This document shows, in pieces, positions 9,031 to 21,600 of a stretch of 48,841 nucleotides of DNA. Numbering within the stretch: position 1 is the first letter of the stretch; each line of letters begins with the position of its first letter. The position numbers were made by a program, and so were the translations under genes. Source of the DNA: a bacterium (GTDB taxonomy: Bacteria; UBP6; UBA1177); NCBI GenBank assembly GCA_022703485.1, contig JAKLDO010000011.1, forward strand, positions 1-48,841. Reading direction: 5' to 3'. The notes below the pieces were generated by a model. It was not told the origin of the DNA and did no database searches. It saw only the letters and a list, made by a program, of their open reading frames with translations.

Positions 9031-11223
<2,193 letters not shown>

Positions 11224-11285
11224 CATTTGGAAAACGCACTTTTTCTGTTAAATTTCACTAAAAAACCGCATCGTATAAAAATTTC

Positions 11286-11313
11286 TTGATTTTGTGTTTT
11301 TGTCAAATAAAAT
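11286..11313 (+). promoter_or_regulatory. Predicted promoter for virB2-virB10
   Basis: TTGATT (11286-11291) and TAAAAT (11308-11313) are 16 bases apart, within the 163-base gap between the LamG lipoprotein and virB2. It abuts a palindrome that could be an operator. No terminator hairpin is evident in the gap. Confidence 0.45.
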
Positions 11314-11353
11314 CTAATTGCAATTAGAAATATAGAATTTTGAAGTCTAATTG
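11313..11353 (+). promoter_or_regulatory. Operator-like palindrome plus downstream half-site
   Basis: TCTAATTGCAATTAGA (11313-11328) is a perfect 16-base palindrome overlapping the last base of the predicted -10 box. One further half-site, TCTAATTG, lies at 11346-11353, 33 bases or about three helical turns from the first. The position suits repression by a dimeric regulator. The binding protein is unknown. Confidence 0.5.
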
Positions 11354-11386
11354 TAAAACTGGCAGATAATGCTGAGGAGGTTTGGC

Positions 11387-11698
11387 ATGAAGAGGATGAA
11401 GTCAATGGAATTGCTGGTGTTTGCTGCTGTTTTTATTGTGCTGTCACATGGGGAGCTTCTTGCCGCAGGTGACACTTCGGCGATAAAATCGAAATTCACC
11501 GAAATGGCGGACATGGTGTTCGATGTCGCAAGGTACATCGGGATCTACGGAGGTCTCGGAGGAGCTATAATATCGCTTCTTTTCCGGTATATAAACAAGG
11601 ATTCCAACATCTGGTCGGATGCTTTGAAGATACTCGGAGCGGGAGCGGCGCTTGCGGCATTTTCTTCAATATTAAAAATAATCGCCGGATGGATCTGA
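11387..11698 (+). CDS. virB2: VirB2-like pilin
   Basis: The start at 11387 is chosen because GAGGAGG at 11374-11380 is placed correctly for it; the upstream ATG at 11369 precedes that site. The 103-residue product has a cleavable signal (ending near LLAAG) and two hydrophobic segments separated by a short charged loop (RYINKDS). This is the standard layout of VirB2/TrbC pilins. VirB2 forms the T4SS pilus and inserts in the inner membrane before assembly. The stop overlaps the VirB3 gene. Sequence similarity within this family is low, so the call relies on size, topology and position before virB3 and virB4. Confidence 0.75.
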   Translation: MKRMKSMELLVFAAVFIVLSHGELLAAGDTSAIKSKFTEMADMVFDVARYIGIYGGLGGAIISLLFRYINKDSNIWSDALKILGAGAALAAFSSILKIIAGWI

Positions 11699-11970
11699 TG
11701 CGCGTTTACAGGATACTCGGTTCAAAACAGTCTTTTCTGGACCGCGGTCAGGCTGTGCTCATGAGTGTTTTCTTTTTTGCAGGAGCCGTTTTTGAGAACA
11801 TCTTTTTTCTTTTTATCTGCCCGGCCGTCATTTTTGCCGTCACTTTTATCATAAGAGAAAAGTATTTCGGCGGAAAACCTGAGTGGTGGATCTATTCGAT
11901 CAGGATGATGCAGAGAGAAAACATATATTATTCAAGACATTTAAAAGACAGGGCGGAACTTAAGAAATGA
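11689..11970 (+). CDS. virB3: VirB3-like inner-membrane protein
   Basis: This 93-residue protein has a pair of adjacent hydrophobic segments (about 24-52) followed by a charged tail, as in VirB3/TrbD. The start at 11689 overlaps the virB2 stop by ten bases; an in-frame ATG at 11698 would overlap by one base (TGATG) and is equally possible. VirB3 works with VirB4 at the inner membrane during pilus assembly. The next gene, virB4, overlaps it by four bases. Assignment is mostly by order and topology. Confidence 0.75.
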   Translation: MDLMRVYRILGSKQSFLDRGQAVLMSVFFFAGAVFENIFFLFICPAVIFAVTFIIREKYFGGKPEWWIYSIRMMQRENIYYSRHLKDRAELKK

Positions 11971-14312
11971 GCAGTATATTTGATATGCTCAAAATAATAT
12001 CCATTGAAGAAGATTCAATAATAACTTCATCAATGCAGAGGTTCACGATGTGGTCGGTTGAGGGCGGCGACTGCTATTTCAGAGAACCTGACCTCACGAG
12101 GGCATATTCGGCGTTCATGCGTGAAGTGAAGGAGAACACGATAGTCGAATTCTTCCGCATATCAAAACTGAACGACAAAACAATGGAAAAAAGACTTGCA
12201 GACGAATCTGACCCGGTCATGAAACAGAGACTGGAACACATCATTGACCTTAAAATAAAAAATGTCAGGAACTATTTCCTTGTCTGTGATGACATTCCTA
12301 AAAAAGATCTTCCTGACGGACCACTGGACATTCAATATCACAGAAATGTTGCGGAATCGTTCGGATTTAAAACGGAAAGACTGAAAAACGATGAGATCAG
12401 AGAGGTGCTGTTTGAGATAATTTCGTCCGGAGAAAAAATGTTCACTCATCCTGAAATGACGGTCAGAGAAGAGCTTATTGGACAGAAATGGAGCGCCGGA
12501 CCGGAATATTTCAAGGCGGGCAGAATTTTCTGCAAAGTTCTTTCTTTGAAACATATGCCTGATATAACAAGACCTTTTATGATGTCGTATCTTTTTGACT
12601 ATCTGCTTTTCGATTTCATTTTTGCAGTGTCTCTAAACATCCTTCCCCAAAGCAGAGAGCACCTTTCTCTTGAAGCGAAGGAACGGTTCTATATCGCCAC
12701 ATCGGGACGGGGAGCCGCAAGGAATGCAAGGGAGACCGATGAACTGATGACGCTTCTGGCTCAGTCAAGGCACAAAATAGGTTATCTCTCCTCCAAGATC
12801 ATTGTCTGGAGCAGAGACTCCGATCTCCTTGAAAGCACGGCGGTACATATTGCCGAACTGGTGAAGAACGGGAATTGTTTTTTTGAAGAGGAGACCTGGG
12901 GTCATGATCTCGAATTTTTCAAGTCCATTCCTTCACAGATGTCAGGCTCGGAAAGACAGCACAGAGTTATCTCGCCTAATTTCATTGACATGGTCCCGGC
13001 ATCAAAGCACGGGCATGCTGATATTAACGGCGGTCATCCCCTTTTTCTAAGGAACAGATTCGGCGAGATCTACGGATTTGATGCGGGAAATCCCAAAAGG
13101 AACAATAAGAACGGCTCCATCTTCGGCTGTTCAGGAAGCGGTAAGTCGGTAACAGTCAACACTTTGATAGCACATACGTTTTTTCCGAACATCAGAAACA
13201 CGGCAGGCAGAAAAGGAAGGATATTCATTCTCGATTTTGCAGGAGCTGAAAATTCCTCATATCTTAAAATGGCTGATCTTTTCGGAGGTGTTTTCATACC
13301 AGTCGATCCGAAAGGACAGGTTGTTCTAAACCCTTTTCCTCACAGGGATTCTGTCTATAAAGACGGTGTGTGGGACACTTCGGCGCTTAACTATCTCAGG
13401 CTTATACTAGACCTTGTCCTTGAAGTTCGCGAAAAAAGCATGGATGCCGACCTTTACAGAATAATACTGTCAAAAGCGCTTAAGAACATGTACCTATCAG
13501 TGGAACAGCCTGTACTGAGCGATCTTCCGCAGTTCATTGAGGACGAAGACCGTGAGAAAGTTAAAATCCTTGTAAAACTTTTAAAAGGGTTCATTGACGA
13601 TCCGGTGTCAAAGATGATCAACGGTCTTTCAACAATAAGATACGGAGATGAACCTTTTGTTATCTATGACCTGCAAAAAATATCGGGACTTAATGAAAAA
13701 CTTAAGGAATTGCTGACATTTATCGTTATACAGGAAGCTAAAAGAACAGCTTTTGAAATAACAGACAGTTTCATTCTTTTTGATGAAGCGGCCCAGCTTA
13801 TAAAAGATCCGAGACTGGCAGATCTCATTGAAGAGCTTTTTGCAACGGCAAGGAAATACAATACCGGAGTATGGACCGTTACCCAGAACTATTTAAGCTT
13901 TAAAGAACTTTCTCTTTCTTCAAAGATCAAGATCAACACCACCGCCACAATATTTCTAAGCCATGCAGGAGATGAAGAGGCAAAAAGGCTGGTATCATCA
14001 GATTTCGGTTTCACGGAACAGGAAAAAGCCGCATTTGACGGTCTGAAAACAGTGAAAGGAGAATATGCGCTTGCCCTTTTCAGGGTGCAGTCAGGCGATT
14101 CATTTGAAAGCGAAGTCGTGAGAATAGAACTTTCTCCTCTGGACTATGCGGTTGCAACAAGTGACAGAGAGGATAACAGACTTCTTAAAAGCTATGCGGA
14201 AAAACTTGGAATAAGTCTCATCGAAGCCTGCAAAAAAGCCGCCTTTATTGCCGGAAGAAACGGTGAGAATGTCATTCAGACAGTAAAAAAAGAGCTCGGG
14301 GAGATAAAATGA
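11967..14312 (+). CDS. virB4: VirB4-family T4SS ATPase
   Basis: This 781-residue protein is the size of the VirB4/TrbE/CagE family. The Walker A motif is GCSGSGKS (G387 to S394, K393) and Walker B is FILFDEAAQ (D606, E607). Downstream, VTQNYLSFKE and related segments match the conserved region of these RecA-like ATPases. VirB4 sits at the inner membrane and powers substrate transfer and pilus biogenesis. It is the most conserved T4SS gene and anchors the identification of this locus. The start overlaps virB3 and the stop overlaps virB6, each by four bases. No sign of decay is seen. Confidence 0.95.
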   Translation: MSSIFDMLKIISIEEDSIITSSMQRFTMWSVEGGDCYFREPDLTRAYSAFMREVKENTIVEFFRISKLNDKTMEKRLADESDPVMKQRLEHIIDLKIKNVRNYFLVCDDIPKKDLPDGPLDIQYHRNVAESFGFKTERLKNDEIREVLFEIISSGEKMFTHPEMTVREELIGQKWSAGPEYFKAGRIFCKVLSLKHMPDITRPFMMSYLFDYLLFDFIFAVSLNILPQSREHLSLEAKERFYIATSGRGAARNARETDELMTLLAQSRHKIGYLSSKIIVWSRDSDLLESTAVHIAELVKNGNCFFEEETWGHDLEFFKSIPSQMSGSERQHRVISPNFIDMVPASKHGHADINGGHPLFLRNRFGEIYGFDAGNPKRNNKNGSIFGCSGSGKSVTVNTLIAHTFFPNIRNTAGRKGRIFILDFAGAENSSYLKMADLFGGVFIPVDPKGQVVLNPFPHRDSVYKDGVWDTSALNYLRLILDLVLEVREKSMDADLYRIILSKALKNMYLSVEQPVLSDLPQFIEDEDREKVKILVKLLKGFIDDPVSKMINGLSTIRYGDEPFVIYDLQKISGLNEKLKELLTFIVIQEAKRTAFEITDSFILFDEAAQLIKDPRLADLIEELFATARKYNTGVWTVTQNYLSFKELSLSSKIKINTTATIFLSHAGDEEAKRLVSSDFGFTEQEKAAFDGLKTVKGEYALALFRVQSGDSFESEVVRIELSPLDYAVATSDREDNRLLKSYAEKLGISLIEACKKAAFIAGRNGENVIQTVKKELGEIK

Positions 14313-15412
14313 ATCTGCATTTCAACCCTCAGAAATTATTGACTGAAGCCGGAGCAGGATGGGTCTGGGATGTCACATTCACAATAATACTTACAGGTCT
14401 TGTAATAAGTTTTGTGGCGGAGATCTTTAAAATTCAGAAAAAAGGAGATCCCGATTTTGCCGGACTTGTGTGGAAAACATGTATTATTTTAATTCTTTAT
14501 AAATTTCTGCCCGTTGCAGTTGAAGATATTACTGAACAGTTGAACAGATCGCTTGACCCGGTCGACCTTGATGCCGCTTTTTTCAAGGCTTTCTCAGCCG
14601 CATATTCGAACCTGAACCTTTCATCTGGAACAGAAGCGCTTCCCGAGGGATGTCCGGCAAATCAGAATGTCACATTGATAAATGCCGGAGTCGACTATCT
14701 TTCTTCTTATTTTACTCAATATATACAAAAGCTTATGTTGTTTTTCCTGATCATGGGGATATGGACTTTCAAAGAGATCGTTTTTTCATGGGCATGGCCT
14801 GTGTTCATGTCGGTCAGCATGCTCGGAATGTGCTCTGCACTGGTGATACCATCATTTCCGGGACAGGGGTTCGGAGCTCTCGGCGGTTTTTTCAGATCTC
14901 TTGCATCGGTATCATTATGGCCGGTAGTTTATTCTGCAATGATCTTCATATGTAAAAGACCTCTCAAGGAAGTGTTTGATATTACTAACGAATTGTTAAA
15001 ATGTCCAGTGTTTGTGACCTCTGATACAAGTTTCGTTACCGCCGTTGCAGGATTGTCTTTTCTTCTTCTTGCAATAATTCTGACTCCGTTTCTTTCTGCA
15101 AGGGTCATCAGCAATGAAGGGGTTAAAGGTGCAGTTTCCGCGGGGTTATCAGGAGCCGCCGCCGCCCTGACAATTTCCGGAAAAGGGATCAGCCGGTCAG
15201 CCGGGCAGACAGGTTTCATAACAGGTGTCGGCACGCAGCTTATAAAAAGCGGTGAAATGGTATCCCGGCTTGTGGCGGCAGAAAACACAAATAAATACAG
15301 CTATTTGAATGTGGCAAAGGCGACGGGCGAAGACAATACAAAACAAAAAGAACAAGCTGACTTTAACACATCAAGGGAGCTGATCACAAACGATAAGGAT
15401 CTAAAAAAATGA
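14309..15412 (+). CDS. virB6: VirB6/TrbL-like polytopic membrane protein
   Basis: This 367-residue protein has several strong hydrophobic segments: about 20-40, 50-70, 140-170, 180-215 and 245-265. A periplasmic-type loop follows the second, and the C-terminal tail is polar. That matches VirB6/TrbL channel components of the inner membrane. The Ala/Gly-rich region near 270-310 is common in the family. ATGA overlaps join it to virB4 and virB8. Identity rests on topology and gene order. Confidence 0.75.
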   Translation: MNLHFNPQKLLTEAGAGWVWDVTFTIILTGLVISFVAEIFKIQKKGDPDFAGLVWKTCIILILYKFLPVAVEDITEQLNRSLDPVDLDAAFFKAFSAAYSNLNLSSGTEALPEGCPANQNVTLINAGVDYLSSYFTQYIQKLMLFFLIMGIWTFKEIVFSWAWPVFMSVSMLGMCSALVIPSFPGQGFGALGGFFRSLASVSLWPVVYSAMIFICKRPLKEVFDITNELLKCPVFVTSDTSFVTAVAGLSFLLLAIILTPFLSARVISNEGVKGAVSAGLSGAAAALTISGKGISRSAGQTGFITGVGTQLIKSGEMVSRLVAAENTNKYSYLNVAKATGEDNTKQKEQADFNTSRELITNDKDLKK

Positions 15413-16158
15413 AAAACGGCAGAAATGATGAATTGCAGACATTTTTCTCTATGCTCAGTGCAGGAAATATTCAAAAGATCAGCAGAAGGTTCAGCATATT
15501 GATGACGCTGGCAGTGGTGTTTATGTTCTTTATAACTGCGTCATCACTTCTGTTCGCTTTTGCTGTAACAATGAAACCGACGCCGGTGATCGCTTTTGAC
15601 AGAGACGGCAGAAGGGTATCTTTTTCCGGTGAAGAGACTCTTAGAAATGAAGCTACGGTGGTGAGAGTTACACGCTTTTTATCTGATTTTATTCAGAATT
15701 TTGAAGGGGTAAGCCCTGATGTCGAAGAAGATCTCACTGCCGCTTACAATATGCTGACACCGAAATTCAGGCAGATACTTCTGGACAGATCTGTTCACAA
15801 AGAAAAAGTAGAGACATGGAAAAACAGGAATTTTAAAACGGATTTCAAGCTTACAAAACTGAAACTGCTTAAAGGAAGTCTGTCTCCCGGAAGCGTTCTA
15901 ACTGTTGAAGGTATTGGAGAAATGTCATTCAGAAATGCAGTCGATTATGCAAATGAAGGAGTTCAGAGAAAAGATTTTGTCTATTTTTCAGCATTGCTCA
16001 TAGTAACGCCGGTCTCTTTTGACATATCACCTGACGGATTGCTGATCGATTTTTATAAAGGCTCTACGCTCGGTGATCTCAGAAGTCTTAGAGCATACCT
16101 TCTGGAAAATGGCAAAGAATATCTCATTGAAGATGAAAAAGAGGAGGTCTTTGAATGA
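15409..16158 (+). CDS. virB8: VirB8/TraE-like inner-membrane assembly factor
   Basis: This 249-residue protein has one N-terminal membrane segment (about 30-55) and a periplasmic domain of about 190 residues. The arrangement and the NTF2-like mix of helix and strands fit VirB8, with a flavour of F-type TraE (KPTPVIAFDRDGR after the membrane span). VirB8 nucleates assembly of the channel and bridges inner-membrane parts to VirB9 and VirB10. The gene overlaps both neighbours by four bases. Order between virB6 and virB9/B10 supports the call. Confidence 0.75.
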   Translation: MKNGRNDELQTFFSMLSAGNIQKISRRFSILMTLAVVFMFFITASSLLFAFAVTMKPTPVIAFDRDGRRVSFSGEETLRNEATVVRVTRFLSDFIQNFEGVSPDVEEDLTAAYNMLTPKFRQILLDRSVHKEKVETWKNRNFKTDFKLTKLKLLKGSLSPGSVLTVEGIGEMSFRNAVDYANEGVQRKDFVYFSALLIVTPVSFDISPDGLLIDFYKGSTLGDLRSLRAYLLENGKEYLIEDEKEEVFE

Positions 16159-17102
16159 GAAAATGCGCTGTATGGATAATAATATTATGCTGTTATGTGT
16201 TTTTAAAAAGTGAAGAAAAGGAAGTTGCTAACAATGATCCGGGATTTGTTCCGATCAAAGAAAAAGTATCGGTCTTCATTATTAAAAATAGTGATTCTGT
16301 GATCTACAGGACAGTTAACATTGCGATCGGTGAAGTTTTTGTGCTGGAATTTCCGGCAGACATATCTCTTGATGAAAATCCGACGATCGGTGATGCAGGT
16401 CTGCTCAAAATAGAGGTTGAAACAGAACCTTTGAAAATGAAGATCTGGGGATTGATCTTTCCTGAAATGAACGAGGAATCAATGTACGGACTGAGCTCCA
16501 ACGTACAGTTTAAAATAAATTCAGGACAGACATTCATTTTCAATCTTGTGCTCAGCCCTGCCGCAAATTCCAGCAACAGAATAATTTTCAGTTATCCTGA
16601 ATGGGAAAATTCTCAGAAAGAAATAAATAAGCAGTTGGAAACATTGAGAAAAGAGCTTGATGAAAAATTCAGGAAAAAAAGCCTTGAACTGGAAAAGGAA
16701 AGTGAAAAGCTGATGGTAAGGTTCATGGCGCAGTCATTCTCCGAGTTCTTTCAATGCAGCAGTTATTCAGCAAGAAAAGAGGAATCGCTCGTCTTTTTAA
16801 GAAGTGACAGGATCTGCAAGATAGGAAAAGACGGAGTCATCGCTGTAAATTTTTCAATAAAAAACCGCAGCAGACAGCGGTTTCATGTTGAAAATGTAAA
16901 AATATACAGTTTAAAAGGGGGGAAAGTGGAACTTGATAATGCAGTCTATCATCTTGACAGATATTCAATGCAATTTGACGAAATAGTGAGCGGAGCTCTG
17001 GCATTTAAGTTAAAAGACGAAGACTATTCAACGGAATACATTATAGAAGTGGTCGAAAGTGCAGGAAAAAAAAGGAAGATCGATGTCAAAGTATCATTCT
17101 GA
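16155..17102 (+). CDS. VirB9-like periplasmic protein with coiled-coil insert
   Basis: This 315-residue protein has an N-terminal hydrophobic export signal, a beta-rich N-terminal domain (about 30-150), a charged coiled coil (about 155-195) and a beta-rich C-terminal domain (about 205-315). Two beta domains between virB8 and virB10 is the expected layout of VirB9/TrbG, which forms the outer-membrane core ring with VirB7 and VirB10. The long coiled coil between the domains is unusual. I see no diagnostic VirB9 motif, so the call depends on order. It overlaps virB8 by four bases and virB10 by 20. Confidence 0.55.
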   Translation: MRKCAVWIIILCCYVFLKSEEKEVANNDPGFVPIKEKVSVFIIKNSDSVIYRTVNIAIGEVFVLEFPADISLDENPTIGDAGLLKIEVETEPLKMKIWGLIFPEMNEESMYGLSSNVQFKINSGQTFIFNLVLSPAANSSNRIIFSYPEWENSQKEINKQLETLRKELDEKFRKKSLELEKESEKLMVRFMAQSFSEFFQCSSYSARKEESLVFLRSDRICKIGKDGVIAVNFSIKNRSRQRFHVENVKIYSLKGGKVELDNAVYHLDRYSMQFDEIVSGALAFKLKDEDYSTEYIIEVVESAGKKRKIDVKVSF

Positions 17103-18054
17103 AGATAAAGCTGTTTTTCATAAATATGCAAAAAAACGAAGAACAATGACAGTTCTTTTCATTTTTATGGTTACGGTCCTTTTTATGGCAGGTTTTCTGT
17201 TTTCATCATTTGGTAATAAAAAAGATAAATATCAGGAAGTTAAAGAGATCAGTGATTTTGAGGAATATAAAAAGGGAAGACTTTCGGGCGGGATACTTTC
17301 TGCAATGAACGATGCTAAAAAAAGTGAACTTGCGGAATCGCAACCTTTATCAGTTCCGGCAGATGAAAAAAAACAGCAGAAATTAATAAAAAAAGGGAAA
17401 AATTATGAAAAGGATTCTGAAATAATAGAAAAATATGCAAAAGCTTTAGATGCCGGTTCATACAGCTCTTTTCAGCCAGCCGGCGGAAGGAGGAATTTTA
17501 TTCCCGGCGGAGGGACACAGGGAGGCGTTTTCATAAAGGACAAAAAATCTATAAATGTTGAGAAAACCCTGAATATTCATAATGTTGAAATAAAAGTAAA
17601 ACTTGATTATTCGATAAGGTCAACGGCTTCTTCAACAGTGATAGCAACTGTCATTAAAGGAAGCGATACCGTTACTGAAGGTTCAAAGTTTTACGGACAG
17701 GCCTCGGGTTATTCAAATAAAAGAACTCAGATCTCTTTTTCAAAACTGATAATTAACGGTTCAACTTACTCTGTGAAAGGTTTTGCAATATCCGGCCGTG
17801 ATCCCGGAATTGAATCAGAAGTAACTGATATATCTAAAGAAAACTCAGCATCATCAATTAAGCAAGGTGTCGCAAGAACAGTTTCAAATATCGCAGTAAA
17901 GCTTGCGGGTTCAACGGGCAGTGTCGCAGGAGAAGCCGCATCAAATACAGTTGATCCGGCATCTTCCGAGATACAGAAACAGGCTGAGGCTAATAAAATG
18001 ACCACTGAATACAGAGTGCCTGCTGGAACGGCATTTTTCATATATCTGGAGTAG
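17083..18054 (+). CDS. virB10: VirB10/TrbI-like channel protein
   Basis: The ATG at 17083 is preferred over a GTG at 17059 because AAGGAAG lies at the right distance before it. The 323-residue product has a short cytoplasmic N-terminus, one membrane span (about 22-43), a low-complexity linker and a C-terminal beta domain. Family features include TVTEGSKFYGQASGYSNKR and the final GTAFFIYLE. VirB10 spans both membranes and gates the channel. The region between the linker and barrel is shorter than in many homologues. The next gene begins two bases after its stop. Confidence 0.85.
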   Translation: MSKYHSEDKAVFHKYAKKRRTMTVLFIFMVTVLFMAGFLFSSFGNKKDKYQEVKEISDFEEYKKGRLSGGILSAMNDAKKSELAESQPLSVPADEKKQQKLIKKGKNYEKDSEIIEKYAKALDAGSYSSFQPAGGRRNFIPGGGTQGGVFIKDKKSINVEKTLNIHNVEIKVKLDYSIRSTASSTVIATVIKGSDTVTEGSKFYGQASGYSNKRTQISFSKLIINGSTYSVKGFAISGRDPGIESEVTDISKENSASSIKQGVARTVSNIAVKLAGSTGSVAGEAASNTVDPASSEIQKQAEANKMTTEYRVPAGTAFFIYLE

Positions 18055-18055
18055 C

Positions 18056-18670
18056 ATGAAATATATAATAATATCAATATGTTTAATGCTGTTTTCTCAG
18101 ATTAGTGCGGAAGAAGGCGAGATCCAGATAAATATCGGCGGCGGAGGTTTTTTCCCGCTGTCACTCAAGACCGACGATGAAACGGTAATTGTATATTCAA
18201 GCTGGAATGTGGGACTTAATACATATTTCGGACTGAGCGACAATTTCGATCTTGGAATTCAGCCATCATTTACAAGACTTACCGACACTTCAAGAAAAGG
18301 CGAGTTCGAAGGTATCAGCGGGAAGGAGTATTTCAATTACTGGCGGTTCCAGTGCCTTGCCCTGCTCAGATATAATCTTTACCCCGGAACATTCTTTTCA
18401 CCGCACATCATTGCCGGCGGAGGTTTTAAGGTCGAGACATTCACGGATAGAGAGTTCTACAATTCAAAGAACGAGGTGCTTTCAAGCTACAGAAAAGGTG
18501 ATTATGCGCTGATCATGGGAGTTGTTGCAGGCGGGATCGATCTTCAGTTCAGGGTGTGGGAATGGATAATGCTGTCAACGCAGGTAATGTACAAGTGGTC
18601 GCCTGACGATCATTCAATTGACCTGTTCGGATTTTTCGGAGCGACATTTTTCGTAAATTATTACAGATAG
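18056..18670 (+). CDS. Outer-membrane beta-barrel protein
   Basis: This 204-residue protein has a signal peptide (cleavage near QISA) and alternating hydrophobic strands ending in an aromatic C-terminus (FFVNYYR), as in small outer-membrane barrels. GGAG at 18048-18051 precedes the ATG. It is directly after virB10 and before the giant lipoprotein, in the same direction, so it is probably part of the same transcript. It could help anchor the channel or the lipoprotein. No family name can be assigned. Confidence 0.7.
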   Translation: MKYIIISICLMLFSQISAEEGEIQINIGGGGFFPLSLKTDDETVIVYSSWNVGLNTYFGLSDNFDLGIQPSFTRLTDTSRKGEFEGISGKEYFNYWRFQCLALLRYNLYPGTFFSPHIIAGGGFKVETFTDREFYNSKNEVLSSYRKGDYALIMGVVAGGIDLQFRVWEWIMLSTQVMYKWSPDDHSIDLFGFFGATFFVNYYR

Positions 18671-18681
18671 GAGATTAGATC

Positions 18682-21600
18682 ATGAGAAAATGTCTGATCG
18701 CACTGATGGTTTTTATTGTTGTTTCCTGTGATTCAAAAAGACCGGAATCAAAAGGTGAATTCAATTACTCTCTCAGGGTTTCTTCAATTCAGATCCTTGC
18801 CGATGTTGAGGTGAAAGAAGGTGATGAGATCATTCAGTCGGGCGTTACAGATGAATCGGGAAAAATAGTCTTTTCAGATGTCAGAGCTCTTACCGATCTT
18901 ACTGTAAAAATATGCGGCGGAACGGTGAAACTTGTTTCAGGCACGGAACCGGTCGCATGGACAGGTTGCATGGAAGCATCTTTCAAGCCTGTTGATGTCG
19001 ATGAAATTTCTGTAACTGTTGATATATTCTCAACATTCATTTCAAAATATGATTCAGAAACAAGGACCGAAGAATTTCAGGAATACCTTGATATTACAAC
19101 TCTTCCAGCTCCCGTTCTTCAGACAAGCTTGACCGATGCGACAAAGCGGTATCTGTGGTATCAGGGGCTTGCAAAAGTGGCGGAAAATGTTTCAAAGGCG
19201 AATTCTGTGACTCCCGAAACAATGTATTCCACCGAAAATCTGTTAAATCTCCTTTACGCCGACCTTGCTGATGATGAAGTGATAAACGGCTCGACGGAAG
19301 CGAAGTTCGGATCACTCACAATTGAAGCGTCAATACTGAAGAATATCCTTGTCGATGCAATACCTTCAGTGGATAAGGCATTTTCAGCGACCGACCTCAA
19401 AAGCTGGACTGATAAAATAAGAAATTCACAAGCGAAATTCCTGGGAGGCGGGGGATCGGGAACTGACAGCGAAAAACCGGTTATCACGATCGAAAATCCG
19501 ACAGATAATTCAGTTGTTTACGGGATAGTTGAGGTTTTAGCAAATGCGACGGATAACAAGGAAATTACAAGCCTTAACTGCTCTATCACAGGCGAGGAAA
19601 TGCCCGAATTAACAGATACGGACGAACTTTCTGAAAAATTCAGTTCCAGTTTTGATTCTACATCGATCACAGACGGCAAAATAACGATAAAATGTATTGC
19701 AAGTGACGGAACAAATCTCAGTGAAAAGGAGATCAGCGTCACAGTTTCAAATTCAAATACGGTGAATCTCAAGGCATTTATCACAAATGAGCTGACTCTC
19801 TGGGATTCAGTAACAGTTTACAATATGGCGGGAACTAAAGTTCAGACAGTATCTTTTGCTGAAGATGAAGAGACAAAAACCGTTCTCGCTCCCGGAATTT
19901 ACAGGTTTGTTTTCAAGGGTGGCGCTTATAAACCGGTGTTTTTGGCAGATGAAACCATAGAGTTCGATTCATCGCTGGAAACAAGAGGTGAAGTCAAAGC
20001 AGGGGAGACAACAAATATAATCGCAACGCCGCTCACCACATTGAGGGAAGTTCTGTTTAAGGAATCGGGAGACGAAGAAAGTTCTTTTGAACTGATCTCG
20101 GAGCATATTGACAGTGATTTTCCCCTTTATATCGAGCCTGTTTCAAAAAATCAGCTTACAGAAAATTCAAAGTATTATATCGCACTTGCGGCACTTGAAA
20201 GACTTGCGGTGCTTATCGGGGAAAGACACGACCCCGCTCTTGTTGCGGGAAGCATTACAATTGAACAGGTGCTTAAAGCATTAACGGACGATCTGCAGAC
20301 AGATACCAAAGCGGTTCTTGACGGCGGAGACACGATAAACCAGTTCCCCGTTGACTCATATCTTTTCCGCTACTGGTACGCAATTGCACTTAAACTGTTC
20401 CTTGAAAGCGATGAAAACCTCACAGGACTTAAATTTTCAGACCTTCAGACAGTAATTTCTAACATTTCAATGGATGAATCGGAACTTTTTCCTGTTGCTG
20501 ACAAAGCAAAAAAAGTGACAGATAAGCCCCCTGTAATAAGTGAAAAGCAGTTCAAGAGGAGTTTTGAGACCTATTATCAGAATTACACGGTTGAAAATAT
20601 AATTTATGCCAATGATTCAATATTTTCCTTAAAATTTAAGGCGCTTCCGGATAAAGAAGGGGATCTGAACCTTGATTCTATCGAGGTTTCAGGAGATATT
20701 GAAGTTCAGGAACTTGACCAGACCCTTGAAGATGGAGGTTATATCTCGAATATCAGGTTCAAACAGGGGGTCGATGGAGAGAAAACTGTTATGATCAGAG
20801 CTGTCGATAACGCAAAAAACGCCGGCACTGCGACTCTTCAGGCAGTTAAAGATACAGTGAAACCTGTGATAAACAGTTTTGAGCTTATAAGAAATTCAAA
20901 GCCTGTGACATCGGAATATGCCGGACTGCCGCTCACTTTCAATTATATGATTGATGAGCTCAATTACAGAGACACTCAGCTTGCGGTAAAAACGGCATCG
21001 GACGGAACCCCGTTTATTTATAAATCCGTGAATACAACTAAATCGGGAAGCTGTCAGATCTCAAATACCGATCTCCCTGGAGATAAAACGGACGGCGCAT
21101 ATCTTTTCAGCGTGAAATTCACCGATAATGCGGGAAATGAGGAAACTACAGAGTTTCAGAAAATCATCGACACGGTAAATCCTGTTATTGATTCAATAAA
21201 GATGATCCCCGAAATAAACGAATCCGGCTTTATCAATTCAAAAAATATTACAGTTGAAATTACAGCCAGTGATAATATCGGGCAGACTCTTAATTACTGG
21301 ATAAGAAGAAATGTTACAGGTTACGATATGAATGGTAACAATCCGCCCGATGTGTTTAACATAGAGGAACCAACGGATGCTGAAATTTCCTACTGGTTCA
21401 AAGTAAGCGATCAGGCGGGGAATGAATCTTCTGAATCGGTTCCTTTTGCATTCACGATTGATACGGTAAAACCTGTTATAACCATTTCAAATAAGGCGGC
21501 TCTGGAGGCAAAGTCGTGGAAAAGCTCCGCTGATGAACTTGTATTGAATTATACAATCGAAGAACTTAACCGCGATCTCTGTGAACTGAGAGTAAACGGC

